From assembly GCF_014041915.1 (NCBI RefSeq), contig NZ_CP059472.1, forward strand, positions 372,001-436,000: a DNA stretch of 64,000 nt, written 5' to 3'. The notes beneath the pieces are model-generated. The model was given only the letters and a program-made list of their open reading frames with translations. It was not told the DNA's origin and made no database searches. The position numbers and the translations under genes were made by a program. Below, in pieces: positions 8,947 to 17,248 of the stretch. The DNA comes from Marnyiella aurantia. GTDB taxonomy: Bacteria; Bacteroidota; Bacteroidia; Flavobacteriales; Weeksellaceae. How positions within the stretch are numbered: the first letter of the stretch is position 1; each line of letters begins with the position of its first letter.

Positions 8947-10122
8947 TTGGCCATTGAATTTAAGGACCGGCATTCGGGTAATGATCTGAATATTTTCTCG
9001 GAGCTAGCCGCGAAAGCAGAACAGTACGGGGCCATTAATCTGGCGCAGGGTTCGCCTGATTATGCTCCGGACAGCAGGCTGACTGAATTTTTGCAGCAGG
9101 CCATCCACCATGATATGAATGCCTATGCTTCAGCCTGCGTACTGCCCCTTATGCAGGAAAAGCTGATCAGGTTTAATCTGAACAGGCCAAAACCAATTTC
9201 TGTTACCGAAGATGAAGTAACGCTGGTTCCGGGAGCCACCTACGGAATGTATGTGGCCTTTGCAAGCTTTCTGGAACCCGGCGATGAGGTGATCATTATT
9301 GAACCCTGTTACAATACCTACGTTCCGGCAGTGGAAATCAGGCGCGCGCAGCCGGTTTTTGTACAGATGCCCAATTCAGAAATTCCCTGGGAGCTTATAC
9401 AGCAAGCCATCACTCCCCGTACAAAAGCCATCATCGTCAATTCACCTAATAATCCGACCGGTAAGGTTTGGGATCCGACCGACTGGGATCTCCTTTGGGA
9501 GCTCATTAAGGATACGGATATCATTGTAATTTCTGATGAAGTGTATGACCTCTTATGTTATGACGGTTGCGAATTCCTGAGTGCCAGCCACCATCCGGAA
9601 ATCGCGCAGCGGTGCTTCTGCATTTACTCCTTCGAAAAAATGTTTCATATTTCCGGGTGGAAAGCCAGTTATATCATCGCGCCGCCGGAGTACACCGCAG
9701 CGTTCAGAAAGATTCACCAATACCTCACATTCACGGTGAATGCCCATGCGCAGTTTGCGCTGGGGAATTTTCTACAGGTTTTCGACGTAAATCAGAACAG
9801 GGAATTGTTCCGGGCCAAGCGCGATTTGTTTTGTGAACTGTTTACAGGATTACCTCTTGAAATTCTACAAAAAGCCGAAGGCGGTTACTTTCAGACCTTA
9901 AGCTTTTGCCGGCAGACATTTCCTTACACCGACCGTGAGTTTGCCGAATTGCTGATCCGTGAGGCAAAGGTGGCCTGTGTACCCTACTCCGCTTTTTATC
10001 ATGACGGCAGGGACACGGGACAGTTACGGTTTTGCTTTGCAAAAAAGGATGAGACGCTGATCCGGGCAGCAGAACAGTTGAAAGAATTTTTCGCGAAGAA
10101 TTTAAGCACCGAAACGGTTTGA
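8947..10122 (+). CDS. PLP-dependent aminotransferase class I/II (methionine/kynurenine aminotransferase-like)
   Basis: 391 residues starting at a TTG codon. No other start is possible, because an in-frame stop lies at 8923 and the next Met is residue 57, inside the fold. Fold type I motifs: 'GAINLAQGSPDY', 'PGATYGMY', 'NSPNNPTGK' (PLP-binding Asn), 'ISDEVYDLL' (Asp/Tyr), and the Schiff-base Lys231 in 'SFEKMFHISGWK'. It resembles methionine and kynurenine aminotransferases; the substrate is inferred. A run of ten A lies just before the start and no Shine-Dalgarno is visible. A decayed copy of its last ~22 codons recurs at 18632-18697, across the adjacent island. Confidence 0.88.
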   Translation: MAIEFKDRHSGNDLNIFSELAAKAEQYGAINLAQGSPDYAPDSRLTEFLQQAIHHDMNAYASACVLPLMQEKLIRFNLNRPKPISVTEDEVTLVPGATYGMYVAFASFLEPGDEVIIIEPCYNTYVPAVEIRRAQPVFVQMPNSEIPWELIQQAITPRTKAIIVNSPNNPTGKVWDPTDWDLLWELIKDTDIIVISDEVYDLLCYDGCEFLSASHHPEIAQRCFCIYSFEKMFHISGWKASYIIAPPEYTAAFRKIHQYLTFTVNAHAQFALGNFLQVFDVNQNRELFRAKRDLFCELFTGLPLEILQKAEGGYFQTLSFCRQTFPYTDREFAELLIREAKVACVPYSAFYHDGRDTGQLRFCFAKKDETLIRAAEQLKEFFAKNLSTETV

Positions 10123-10236
10123 GAACAAAAAATCTTCAACAGACGGTGACATGGCCGATGGAGCAAGTTTGCCTACCTGTTCCCAGCAGATTCGGAAGGG
10201 TTGATTTTAAATAATCTTGGATTACTATTTTAGTCA

Positions 10237-10266
10237 CGCGATTGGAATCGCGCGGTAGCGCGGATT
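10237..10266. repeat. REP-like palindromic element
   Basis: Two overlapping hairpins can form: CGCGATT-GG-AATCGCG (10237-10252) and AATCGCGC-GGTA-GCGC(G)GATT (10246-10266). The core CGCGGTAGCG recurs in inverted orientation at 18510-18519 near the other island end. Confidence 0.5.
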
Positions 10267-10327
10267 AGAAAGGTCAGTTAATTTTATAAGGCAACAATAG
10301 ATAAGTAAATGGGCTTAAAATGAGGGC

Positions 10328-10349
10328 ACTTGGGGACTTGGGACTTGGG
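10328..10349 (+). repeat. Three short tandem ACTTGGG copies
   Basis: ACTTGGG occurs at 10328-10334, 10336-10342 and 10343-10349. It is a small repeat with no known function. Confidence 0.5.
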
Positions 10350-10560
10350 ATTTTGCAGCAGGGATTTTCGTAGTGGTGCCGTGTAAATTATTTCCGCCCT
10401 CTTCCGCCTTTTCTATCGTATTCTGCACTTTGTTTTTTTGGAGACGAGACTATTCCCTTGCCTAATTGATTCTCAAAGCTGGTTTCTATGTAAAATACCT
10501 GAATGCCGGTTCAGATGCTAAATAATATTGAATATAACTAATATGGTCTTAACAACTGAA

Positions 10561-10833
10561 TTAGAAGCCAAGTTCTGGTTTGTTTTTTGGCGAGTTTGAC
10601 AAATACATCTGATAATGTGGTAACTCTGGCTTATCCTCATCCAAAGAATGAACTAAAATATTTTTAATATAACTTTTGACAGTGTATATATTTGGATCAA
10701 GTTTACTGGCATTAAAATGTTGCCTTTCATAAAACCAAAATATATCCATTCTTCTCTCTCTATGTTCAGCACTTGTAAAAGGATTTTCGGTTTCTCCGTC
10801 GAAATATAGGTATTGGGAATATGATAAGATCAT
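10561..10833 (-). CDS. Hypothetical 90-residue protein at the end of the Zorya-like operon
   Basis: A compact soluble 90-residue protein rich in Tyr, Asn and charged residues ('YSQYLYFDGETENPF', 'RRMDIFWFYERQHF'). I recognise no domain. It begins 95 bases after the helicase stop on the same strand, with A+T-rich base use like the rest of the island, so it may be the fifth gene of the operon (inhibitor, sensor or toxin-like partner) or an unrelated small gene. No promoter of its own could be identified with confidence. Confidence 0.5.
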   Translation of the reverse strand: MILSYSQYLYFDGETENPFTSAEHRERRMDIFWFYERQHFNASKLDPNIYTVKSYIKNILVHSLDEDKPELPHYQMYLSNSPKNKPELGF

Positions 10834-10928
10834 TTTCTATTTATTTATAATTGCTTATTAATTAATTTGTAAAATTTCTTCACTAAAAATAAAAAGTATT
10901 TGCAGGAGTCAATGCGATTTAGTGAAAA

Positions 10929-13900
10929 TTATTCGATACCTAAAATTTCCACAAAATTATCAACTCCCTCGATGCTTGCAATATCGCCGATCGATTTGCC
11001 CATTATTGATTTTGCTAATGGTTGTGTAAATAAAACTTCGCGTATACCACTTTTTTGATTTGTTGACATGGTTTGTGGAGAAACTATTTTAAATACATAG
11101 ACCTCGGCTTTATTGTTGTATTTCACTTTTACGGTTGAATTAATTTCAACAACTGATTTGCTCTCTTCCTTTAAAATAATATCCTCTTCAGGAAATAATG
11201 AATCAATACTTTCCTGCGGTAATTGAGGTTCTACTTCCGGAGAATTGTCATCATCAGTTTCTACGATAATGTCATCTGTAAAAGGTTTTTCCGAATCTGA
11301 TCCTTGGGCAAACATATCTATTGGTTTCGGACTCCTTACCTCATTAATGAAATCAATTAATTTCTGCAATTCGTACTCTGGATTACGCCACCAATTTGTG
11401 CTCCATATTCTGTGGAATTTAAAACCATGAGATTCTAGAATTTTTTGACGATGGAAATCATAAAGATATGCTTCATTACTAGAGTGGAATTTTGCTCCGT
11501 CACACTCGATGGCAATAACAGGTATTCCTGAGATTTTAAAATCAATAATCATGTCGATTCTAAAACCGCCGATTTTGTGTTGTAATTTAATAAAGTCTTT
11601 AAACTCCGTTTCTAATAATCGGTTGTAAACTTCTTCCTCGAAATATGATTCTAATTTATCTTCCTGCGATGAAATGCTATCTGAAGATGCAGGATTATTA
11701 TGAGCAAGCGCTTGTAACACTGAGATACGTGCATTATCGTCTTTTTCTGATACTGCTTTTGCATAGGCCAAATATGCCATGAGCGGAGCCTTGCCGTGGT
11801 TAGTGCCAGCAGTTGCTAAATCTGATTTGTAATTCAGAATGTGATCTTCAGGAATCGATGTAATAATGTAATTTTTGTATTTTGCCCTGGTCACAATTAC
11901 GTTCAGTAATTTATAGCCTTTTTGGTTATTCAATTGTCCAAACATTCTTGTAAACCTTCCTTCAGAAGTAGTGCCATAGGTGGTGGACATAATTATTATA
12001 TCCCTTTCATCTCCCTGTATGTTCTCAAGATTTTTTATGAACATACCGTCCTTCTCAAATTCATCTAATTTTTTTATAAAATCTTTATCCTTGCCAACTT
12101 GCTTAATCTGTAAAATTTTGGTTTGTATTAAGTCTCTCTGTTTGATGTTGAAAGTGGCAATTCCGACTGACGGATATTTGCCCACGGAATTTTTGTGAAT
12201 ATTATTTTTTAAAATTGAGAGTACGGTTTCCGCTTCCTTCTCATTAGTATTAGATTCATAAACCCCATGGACATTTACATAAGTAATTGGTGTATAATGA
12301 CTTGAAATAGGTAGTGAAACTAATTTTTGGGCATAAAATGCATAGTTACTGAAATCAATTAAATACGGATGCTGTGAACGATAATGAAAATTGAGATGTT
12401 TATTTTGGAAATTTAGTTCTGTAACAGCATCAAGGAGAGATATCGAAGATAAAAGAGCAGACTCAACTGATGTCTTATCCTTATTTGCAAACTGTTGTTC
12501 CTCATCATCTTCTTCGCTATCGAGTTCCCCTGCAATTAGTTTTTTATCAAAAAAAGATGAGGGTGGCATCTGATGTTCATCTCCTGCAATTATAATTTGT
12601 TTACCCTTCAAAATTGCAGGTAAATTATCTTCTAAACGTAACTGACTGGCTTCATCAAATACAACAAAATCAAAGTAACCATTTTTATTATGAAATAAGT
12701 TTGATGCAACATCAGGGGTTGTAAGAATGATTGGGTTCAATTCTGTAAAAAGATCAATGTCTTTTTCAATGATGTAACGGAGAGAATATCTTCTATTACC
12801 TGCAGAACCACGCAGATTAAATAAATTATTTACTTGAAAATCAGGAGATTTAGAATTAAACAATTTTACAGTATTCTGCTGTCTTCCATACCAAATATTA
12901 TTAATATTTTCAATTTGTGAAGCACTAAAATCATTTGACGATTTAATATACTTTTTCAATTGAGACTCCTCTGTAGGTAAGGTATCGGAAGCCTTTTCTT
13001 TCAATAGCCTGTCAAAATAGTATGACAAGAAATAATATTCCCAATTCTCCTCATTTAGAATTTGCTTGAAAATCTCTTGTTCCTCTTTTGAACGTTTTTC
13101 AAAAAAATTAAACCATTTGTATGCACTTGTAAACGCATTAGGATATTTAGCATTAATCTCCTTGACCTCTTTTAGTCGTTGTGATACATACTCAACATAA
13201 GCGTTAAGATTTGCAGACGGTTGAAAATTATACAGATAATTATCGCTCGCAATACTGCTAGAAAGCGAATTTAGTTTATCCTGTAAATCTTGGTAAGATT
13301 CTAGGTGGGAAAACAAATGTTTATCTTTTAGTATATCTCCGTTTAGAAATTCATATTCAACCGTAGTTGTGATTGATTCTACAACAATAGCCAAACGTTT
13401 TTCTATTCTGCATAACGAAGTTTCTATATCAAGATGTGAGGCATCATAACTAAAATCAAAATTAAAATCAGGAGCATTATCTAATTTTTGTTTGACATCT
13501 GCCCACTTTATACATCTATCAGAGAAAAAATTATTAATGCTTACCGATAGACTATCTAAAATATTATGCTGATTTGTAGATAAAAATTTACGTTGTTTTA
13601 GTAAATCAATATGCTCTGCAATGCTTGCTGAACTGTTAAAAGTAAGTAGATAATTTAAGTCTAAAGAATTAAAATTCTGTTCAGCATTTCTATTAAATTC
13701 CGCTATTTTACTATCAAAAATTCTCTTAAAAGCGTACAGCGAATTCAGGTTAGTTTGAAGTTCTCTACTGTTATAAAACGGTTCAAAATTTGGGGATGAT
13801 GCAACAGAATTAACCAAAGTTCTAAATCCTTCATTAAAAAATTTTGTATCAGCAAGGGTTTGTTTTTTTTCTTGCGAGAACACGCTACCAATTTTGTAAA

Positions 13901-15767
13901 AAATTGACTTTTGTTTATTTTCATCAAGAAAATCTTGATTGTTTTGATTACGAATCGCTACATCATAGAGTTTGTGAACCAAATTGCTAAATCGCGAAAT
14001 ATCTAAATCAAAATCATTTCTTTCTTTTGCAATATATTCATCTTTAAGATTTTGAAGTAAGGCAGGTAATTCTAGTTTAGATGCTCGCAGATTTTTTATA
14101 GAGGATTCAATGCTGTCTTTTTGTGCGAATACAGTTTGATTTCTGTCCCTAACAAACTGCTCAAACAAAGAATTTTTTAAAAAAGATAAATTTTCCAGTT
14201 TTTCTTCATACGAATCTAATATTTCGGTTAGATCAGCAATGAATTTATAAGAGTTTGTAGACAAATACTTTTCCTTGTTAATGATTGTAATTTTTCCATT
14301 CTCTAAGTAATCACGGTAAATCTCCTGACCATTTTGCAGGATTTCTCTCCAATGAATATATTCTTCATAGTCGAATTTAAACGGCGCTACTGATCGTATT
14401 TTAAGTGAATCATTACCACTATGGCGATGGTTCTGTAAATATTTACCTACTATATGCGTCCAATTATATTTCGCTAATAACTCCTGACCAATACTTTCAT
14501 GTTGTACATTAATTTCCTCAATAATTTTATTGATTAGATTAAGTGACGCTTTATAGCGAAATGGTGCATTAGGACTTGCATTGGCAAGTTGCCGCAGATG
14601 AGGAATCTTATTGCGGAGAGAGGAAACAATAGATTGCCGAGCCTTCGAAGCATCTACTATCATTGCGGTGTGATTAGATAAACCAACCTTTTCCAATGAT
14701 TTCTGAAGTACATCTAATGCTGTGTGCTTTTCGCAAACTACAATACTTTTTTTGCCATTTTCCAAAGCATTTATAAGTAGGGCTGTAAGCGTCTGGCTTT
14801 TTCCTGTACCAGGAGGCCCCTGAATAACTGTATTTCTAACAGTAGCCAATGAGTTAAGAAATGATTGCTGAGATGGATCTGTTTTGATGGATGTTACAGA
14901 TTGAAAAATGTTATCTTCCAGAGGGTCTTGAACAATCTCTGTACCTGCCAATTTTAGCAACTCTTCATAATCCTTAATAATACTATGTTTTTGTATTTCA
15001 AAATATGAAAACAAGCCGGAACAAGATAAAATACTGTTCGTATCATTTAAGGCAAGGTTTTCACAATGTTCTTCTGTGGGAATTGACGTAATTGTAGAAA
15101 AAATTTCGTCTAACTTTTGATCAATATCTGCGATTTTAGAAATGTTTGTTGCTATTAAAACATCTTTACAAACCTTCAATAACTCTTGCCTTGAAATTAT
15201 CCCATCTTCTAGCATTTCAGCGCTTAGCGGATCTAATAAGATTTCAGAATCTGCCTGAAGGTGGTTGATTAACACCTCATTTAAATAGATTGTAGCATCT
15301 TCATCTTTTATGATAATCCAGGAATCATTTTTTTTGGAACGTTGCAAAGTAAGTTTCCAAATAATGAGAGGCGCTACTGTTAACTTCTTATCCTTTCGAT
15401 CTTTCCGGATTAATAAAGGAAATCCAAAACCAAAGGTTTCGACACCTTTTTCCTGTTTAATAACTTTAACCTGGTTAAAGAGATTGGTAAAAGTTTTACT
15501 AATGGTTGTAAACTTTTTCTGTTCGCCGGTACTTAAATTGAACAAGTCTATTTCCTTATCCTTCCAAGAGATTTCAAAATTAAATTTTGCCTTTGTAAGC
15601 AATTTCTCTAAAAATTCCGAAGGTATATTTTCATCAATAACTGATAAAATATTAAAATCAAGTTTGTAACCAGATTTTTTTGGCAAGGCGTTAAGGTGGG
15701 TAGATAATCTATTACCAACTTTTAAGCGGTTTTGAAGTTCTTGTAGAAATGGTAATGATAGTTTCAT
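10929..15767 (-). CDS. SF1 (UPF1-like) helicase fused to a Vsr/DUF559-like nuclease and a Gre-like C-terminal domain
   Basis: 1612 residues. Walker A GPPGTGKS lies at 317-324 and the DEAS Walker B at ~1038, with a ~700-residue Asn/Lys/Leu-rich, mostly helical insertion between them. Later helicase motifs include 'NIQGDERDIIIMSTTYG' (~1250) and 'VIVTRAKYKNY' (~1290), the AAA_11/AAA_12 pattern of UPF1-like SF1 enzymes. Residues ~1370-1470 look like a PD-(D/E)XK nuclease of the Vsr/DUF559 type, with 'FRIDMII' and 'IAIECDGAKFHS'. The last ~70 residues ('PLAKSIMGKSIGDIASIEG') resemble the C-terminal domain of GreA/GreB. It begins 33 bases after the HNH gene and is the probable effector of the ZorAB-like motor: DNA unwinding plus cleavage. 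The substrate is unknown. The described ZorD is instead an SF2-type helicase. Confidence 0.85.
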   Translation of the reverse strand: MKLSLPFLQELQNRLKVGNRLSTHLNALPKKSGYKLDFNILSVIDENIPSEFLEKLLTKAKFNFEISWKDKEIDLFNLSTGEQKKFTTISKTFTNLFNQVKVIKQEKGVETFGFGFPLLIRKDRKDKKLTVAPLIIWKLTLQRSKKNDSWIIIKDEDATIYLNEVLINHLQADSEILLDPLSAEMLEDGIISRQELLKVCKDVLIATNISKIADIDQKLDEIFSTITSIPTEEHCENLALNDTNSILSCSGLFSYFEIQKHSIIKDYEELLKLAGTEIVQDPLEDNIFQSVTSIKTDPSQQSFLNSLATVRNTVIQGPPGTGKSQTLTALLINALENGKKSIVVCEKHTALDVLQKSLEKVGLSNHTAMIVDASKARQSIVSSLRNKIPHLRQLANASPNAPFRYKASLNLINKIIEEINVQHESIGQELLAKYNWTHIVGKYLQNHRHSGNDSLKIRSVAPFKFDYEEYIHWREILQNGQEIYRDYLENGKITIINKEKYLSTNSYKFIADLTEILDSYEEKLENLSFLKNSLFEQFVRDRNQTVFAQKDSIESSIKNLRASKLELPALLQNLKDEYIAKERNDFDLDISRFSNLVHKLYDVAIRNQNNQDFLDENKQKSIFYKIGSVFSQEKKQTLADTKFFNEGFRTLVNSVASSPNFEPFYNSRELQTNLNSLYAFKRIFDSKIAEFNRNAEQNFNSLDLNYLLTFNSSASIAEHIDLLKQRKFLSTNQHNILDSLSVSINNFFSDRCIKWADVKQKLDNAPDFNFDFSYDASHLDIETSLCRIEKRLAIVVESITTTVEYEFLNGDILKDKHLFSHLESYQDLQDKLNSLSSSIASDNYLYNFQPSANLNAYVEYVSQRLKEVKEINAKYPNAFTSAYKWFNFFEKRSKEEQEIFKQILNEENWEYYFLSYYFDRLLKEKASDTLPTEESQLKKYIKSSNDFSASQIENINNIWYGRQQNTVKLFNSKSPDFQVNNLFNLRGSAGNRRYSLRYIIEKDIDLFTELNPIILTTPDVASNLFHNKNGYFDFVVFDEASQLRLEDNLPAILKGKQIIIAGDEHQMPPSSFFDKKLIAGELDSEEDDEEQQFANKDKTSVESALLSSISLLDAVTELNFQNKHLNFHYRSQHPYLIDFSNYAFYAQKLVSLPISSHYTPITYVNVHGVYESNTNEKEAETVLSILKNNIHKNSVGKYPSVGIATFNIKQRDLIQTKILQIKQVGKDKDFIKKLDEFEKDGMFIKNLENIQGDERDIIIMSTTYGTTSEGRFTRMFGQLNNQKGYKLLNVIVTRAKYKNYIITSIPEDHILNYKSDLATAGTNHGKAPLMAYLAYAKAVSEKDDNARISVLQALAHNNPASSDSISSQEDKLESYFEEEVYNRLLETEFKDFIKLQHKIGGFRIDMIIDFKISGIPVIAIECDGAKFHSSNEAYLYDFHRQKILESHGFKFHRIWSTNWWRNPEYELQKLIDFINEVRSPKPIDMFAQGSDSEKPFTDDIIVETDDDNSPEVEPQLPQESIDSLFPEEDIILKEESKSVVEINSTVKVKYNNKAEVYVFKIVSPQTMSTNQKSGIREVLFTQPLAKSIMGKSIGDIASIEGVDNFVEILGIE

Positions 15768-15800
15768 ATTTTTTATTCTAGAGTTTCGCTAGAACTATTT

Positions 15801-16544
15801 TTAATTTATGTTTGCGCGGATTTGTTCAAACTCCAATAGTTGTGATAATCCTTCTAGAGCAAATTTCTTTTGATGATGATCGTCAACTTCTGAATGGCAT
15901 TTTACGCAAAGGCACTGGAGGTTACTGCGCTGATTGTCTGTTTTAACACCACTAATATGATGAGTATGCAGATACTTATAATGTTGTTCATTGTTGGCTT
16001 TATAACCGCATTTCTCGCATGTAAATCTTTTCAAATCCCGAAAACAATGGGAGACCTGGCGCCAATTTATAATGTAACCTGAAGAATCTACCAACGTTTG
16101 TTTTGTTCTGCTACTTTCTTCTAATGCTAAGATAAAATTATTGAAGGTATTAGTACCCATTGAAATTTTATAGTGGTTGCGAAGGTGTTTTGCACACACC
16201 TTACAAATCTGAAGTTCCGCCTGAACGTGTTTACTCCTGTCCCTGGACCAATAATTGTTTCGTGAGGAATTTGCTATTTGCATTTTAAAACCTTTTTCCT
16301 CAGTTGTTTCACATTGATAGATATGTAGTGCCGGGGTGGATGCGTAGGTGATATCTTTATATTGAGGTAGAAATGCTCCAAGACGTACCATGCCATTGTT
16401 TTTAGTTCTTTTGAAATAACCAATTTCATCTTGTTGCAACTGCTCTCGTGATAATGTAATTTCTTCTACATCAAAGTCGTAATTAATTGTGAGCAGTTTT
16501 GAAAAATACTGTGCGGAATGCCCTTTTCTAAAATCGTAGATCAT
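15801..16544 (-). CDS. HNH endonuclease domain protein of the Zorya-like operon
   Basis: 247 residues. The C-terminal ~60 residues form a zinc-supported HNH module: C-x2-C in 'CEKCGYKA', the catalytic HH in 'YLHTHHISG', Asn in 'QRSNLQCLCVKCH', a second C-x2-C in that segment, and a final His pair. The first ~165 residues are unassigned and contain a further C-x2-C ('ICKVCAKH'). It overlaps zorB by four bases (ATGA), so translation is coupled. Type II Zorya also pairs ZorAB with an HNH protein (ZorE), but that one is about twice as long and has no helicase partner. Probably a DNA nickase or nuclease. Confidence 0.8.
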   Translation of the reverse strand: MIYDFRKGHSAQYFSKLLTINYDFDVEEITLSREQLQQDEIGYFKRTKNNGMVRLGAFLPQYKDITYASTPALHIYQCETTEEKGFKMQIANSSRNNYWSRDRSKHVQAELQICKVCAKHLRNHYKISMGTNTFNNFILALEESSRTKQTLVDSSGYIINWRQVSHCFRDLKRFTCEKCGYKANNEQHYKYLHTHHISGVKTDNQRSNLQCLCVKCHSEVDDHHQKKFALEGLSQLLEFEQIRANIN

Positions 16545-17248
16545 TTCGTAGATAGATTTTTTTGAAGTTCTTCGTTTGATGTATTGATTCTAAACTCAAC
16601 TCTTCTAGATTTATTTAAATCAATTGACTGATCTGTCTTACTTAATGCCGAAATTTCGCCTTCTGAATTTAATGCCCTAGAATAAGACATACCATTTGCA
16701 GTAAGTAGAAAATCCAGTTTTTCTTTTTGTGCAGGAGGCAAAGAGTTGTAACTCTCCAACGAACGGATATAGGAAAGAACAGATTGTGCCCGGGCAGATG
16801 ATAAATTTAAGTTGTACAAGTAACTTTCTGTTTGATCCTTCTTCGGTGCAATCGTATCTGTGTGACCTTCAATTCTAATTTCACTTATGTATGGCAAATT
16901 GTCTTTATTCAAAAGAATCTGTTGGTATTTTGGCCAAATATCAGCCACTTTAGATTTGAATGACGGTGTCATTTCAGCAGAACCAATTTGAAATAACTCA
17001 TCCGTTTTATTGATGTTATCTTGCAAAAATTTAAGGGACATATCTTTATCAAGTTCCACATTTTTACTTTTGAAATCTTTTTTTAGATCCTCTCCAATAG
17101 CATTATAAATATCATCTTTTACTATTTTGTCTGATATACCTTCCAAAATGTAGGCTACTGCAATGAATAAAAAGATAATAGCCAATCCCGTCATGATATC
17201 AGAATAGGCGATGAAGTTATAATCTCCTTTAGAACGCGGTCTAGCCAT
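16541..17248 (-). CDS. zorB: ZorB-like stator protein: MotB-type transmembrane segment plus OmpA peptidoglycan-binding domain
   Basis: 235 residues in the MotB/ZorB layout: a short basic cytoplasmic N-terminus, one transmembrane helix (residues ~17-36) opening with Asp17 in 'YSDIMTGLAIIFLF', a linker, and an OmpA-like domain ('EIRIEGHTDT', 'NLSSARAQSVLSY', 'SRRVEFRI') that binds peptidoglycan. In MotB and ZorB the Asp at this place carries the ion that drives the motor. The ATG lies inside the last 8 bases of zorA. A flagellar role is unlikely because no other motility gene is near. Confidence 0.88.
   Translation of the reverse strand: MARPRSKGDYNFIAYSDIMTGLAIIFLFIAVAYILEGISDKIVKDDIYNAIGEDLKKDFKSKNVELDKDMSLKFLQDNINKTDELFQIGSAEMTPSFKSKVADIWPKYQQILLNKDNLPYISEIRIEGHTDTIAPKKDQTESYLYNLNLSSARAQSVLSYIRSLESYNSLPPAQKEKLDFLLTANGMSYSRALNSEGEISALSKTDQSIDLNKSRRVEFRINTSNEELQKNLSTK

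Larger units (their letters stand above)
10123..10560. other. Non-coding left end of the island
   Basis: I see no convincing gene in these 438 bases. It contains a palindromic element at 10237-10266, three close copies of ACTTGGG (10328-10349) and A+T-rich sequence toward the 90-codon ORF. No clear terminator follows that ORF. Confidence 0.6.

Noticed and set aside
15801-16544. HNH gene as a homing endonuclease of an intron.
   Set aside because: It overlaps zorB by four bases and is in-line with the operon, with no intron structure around it.
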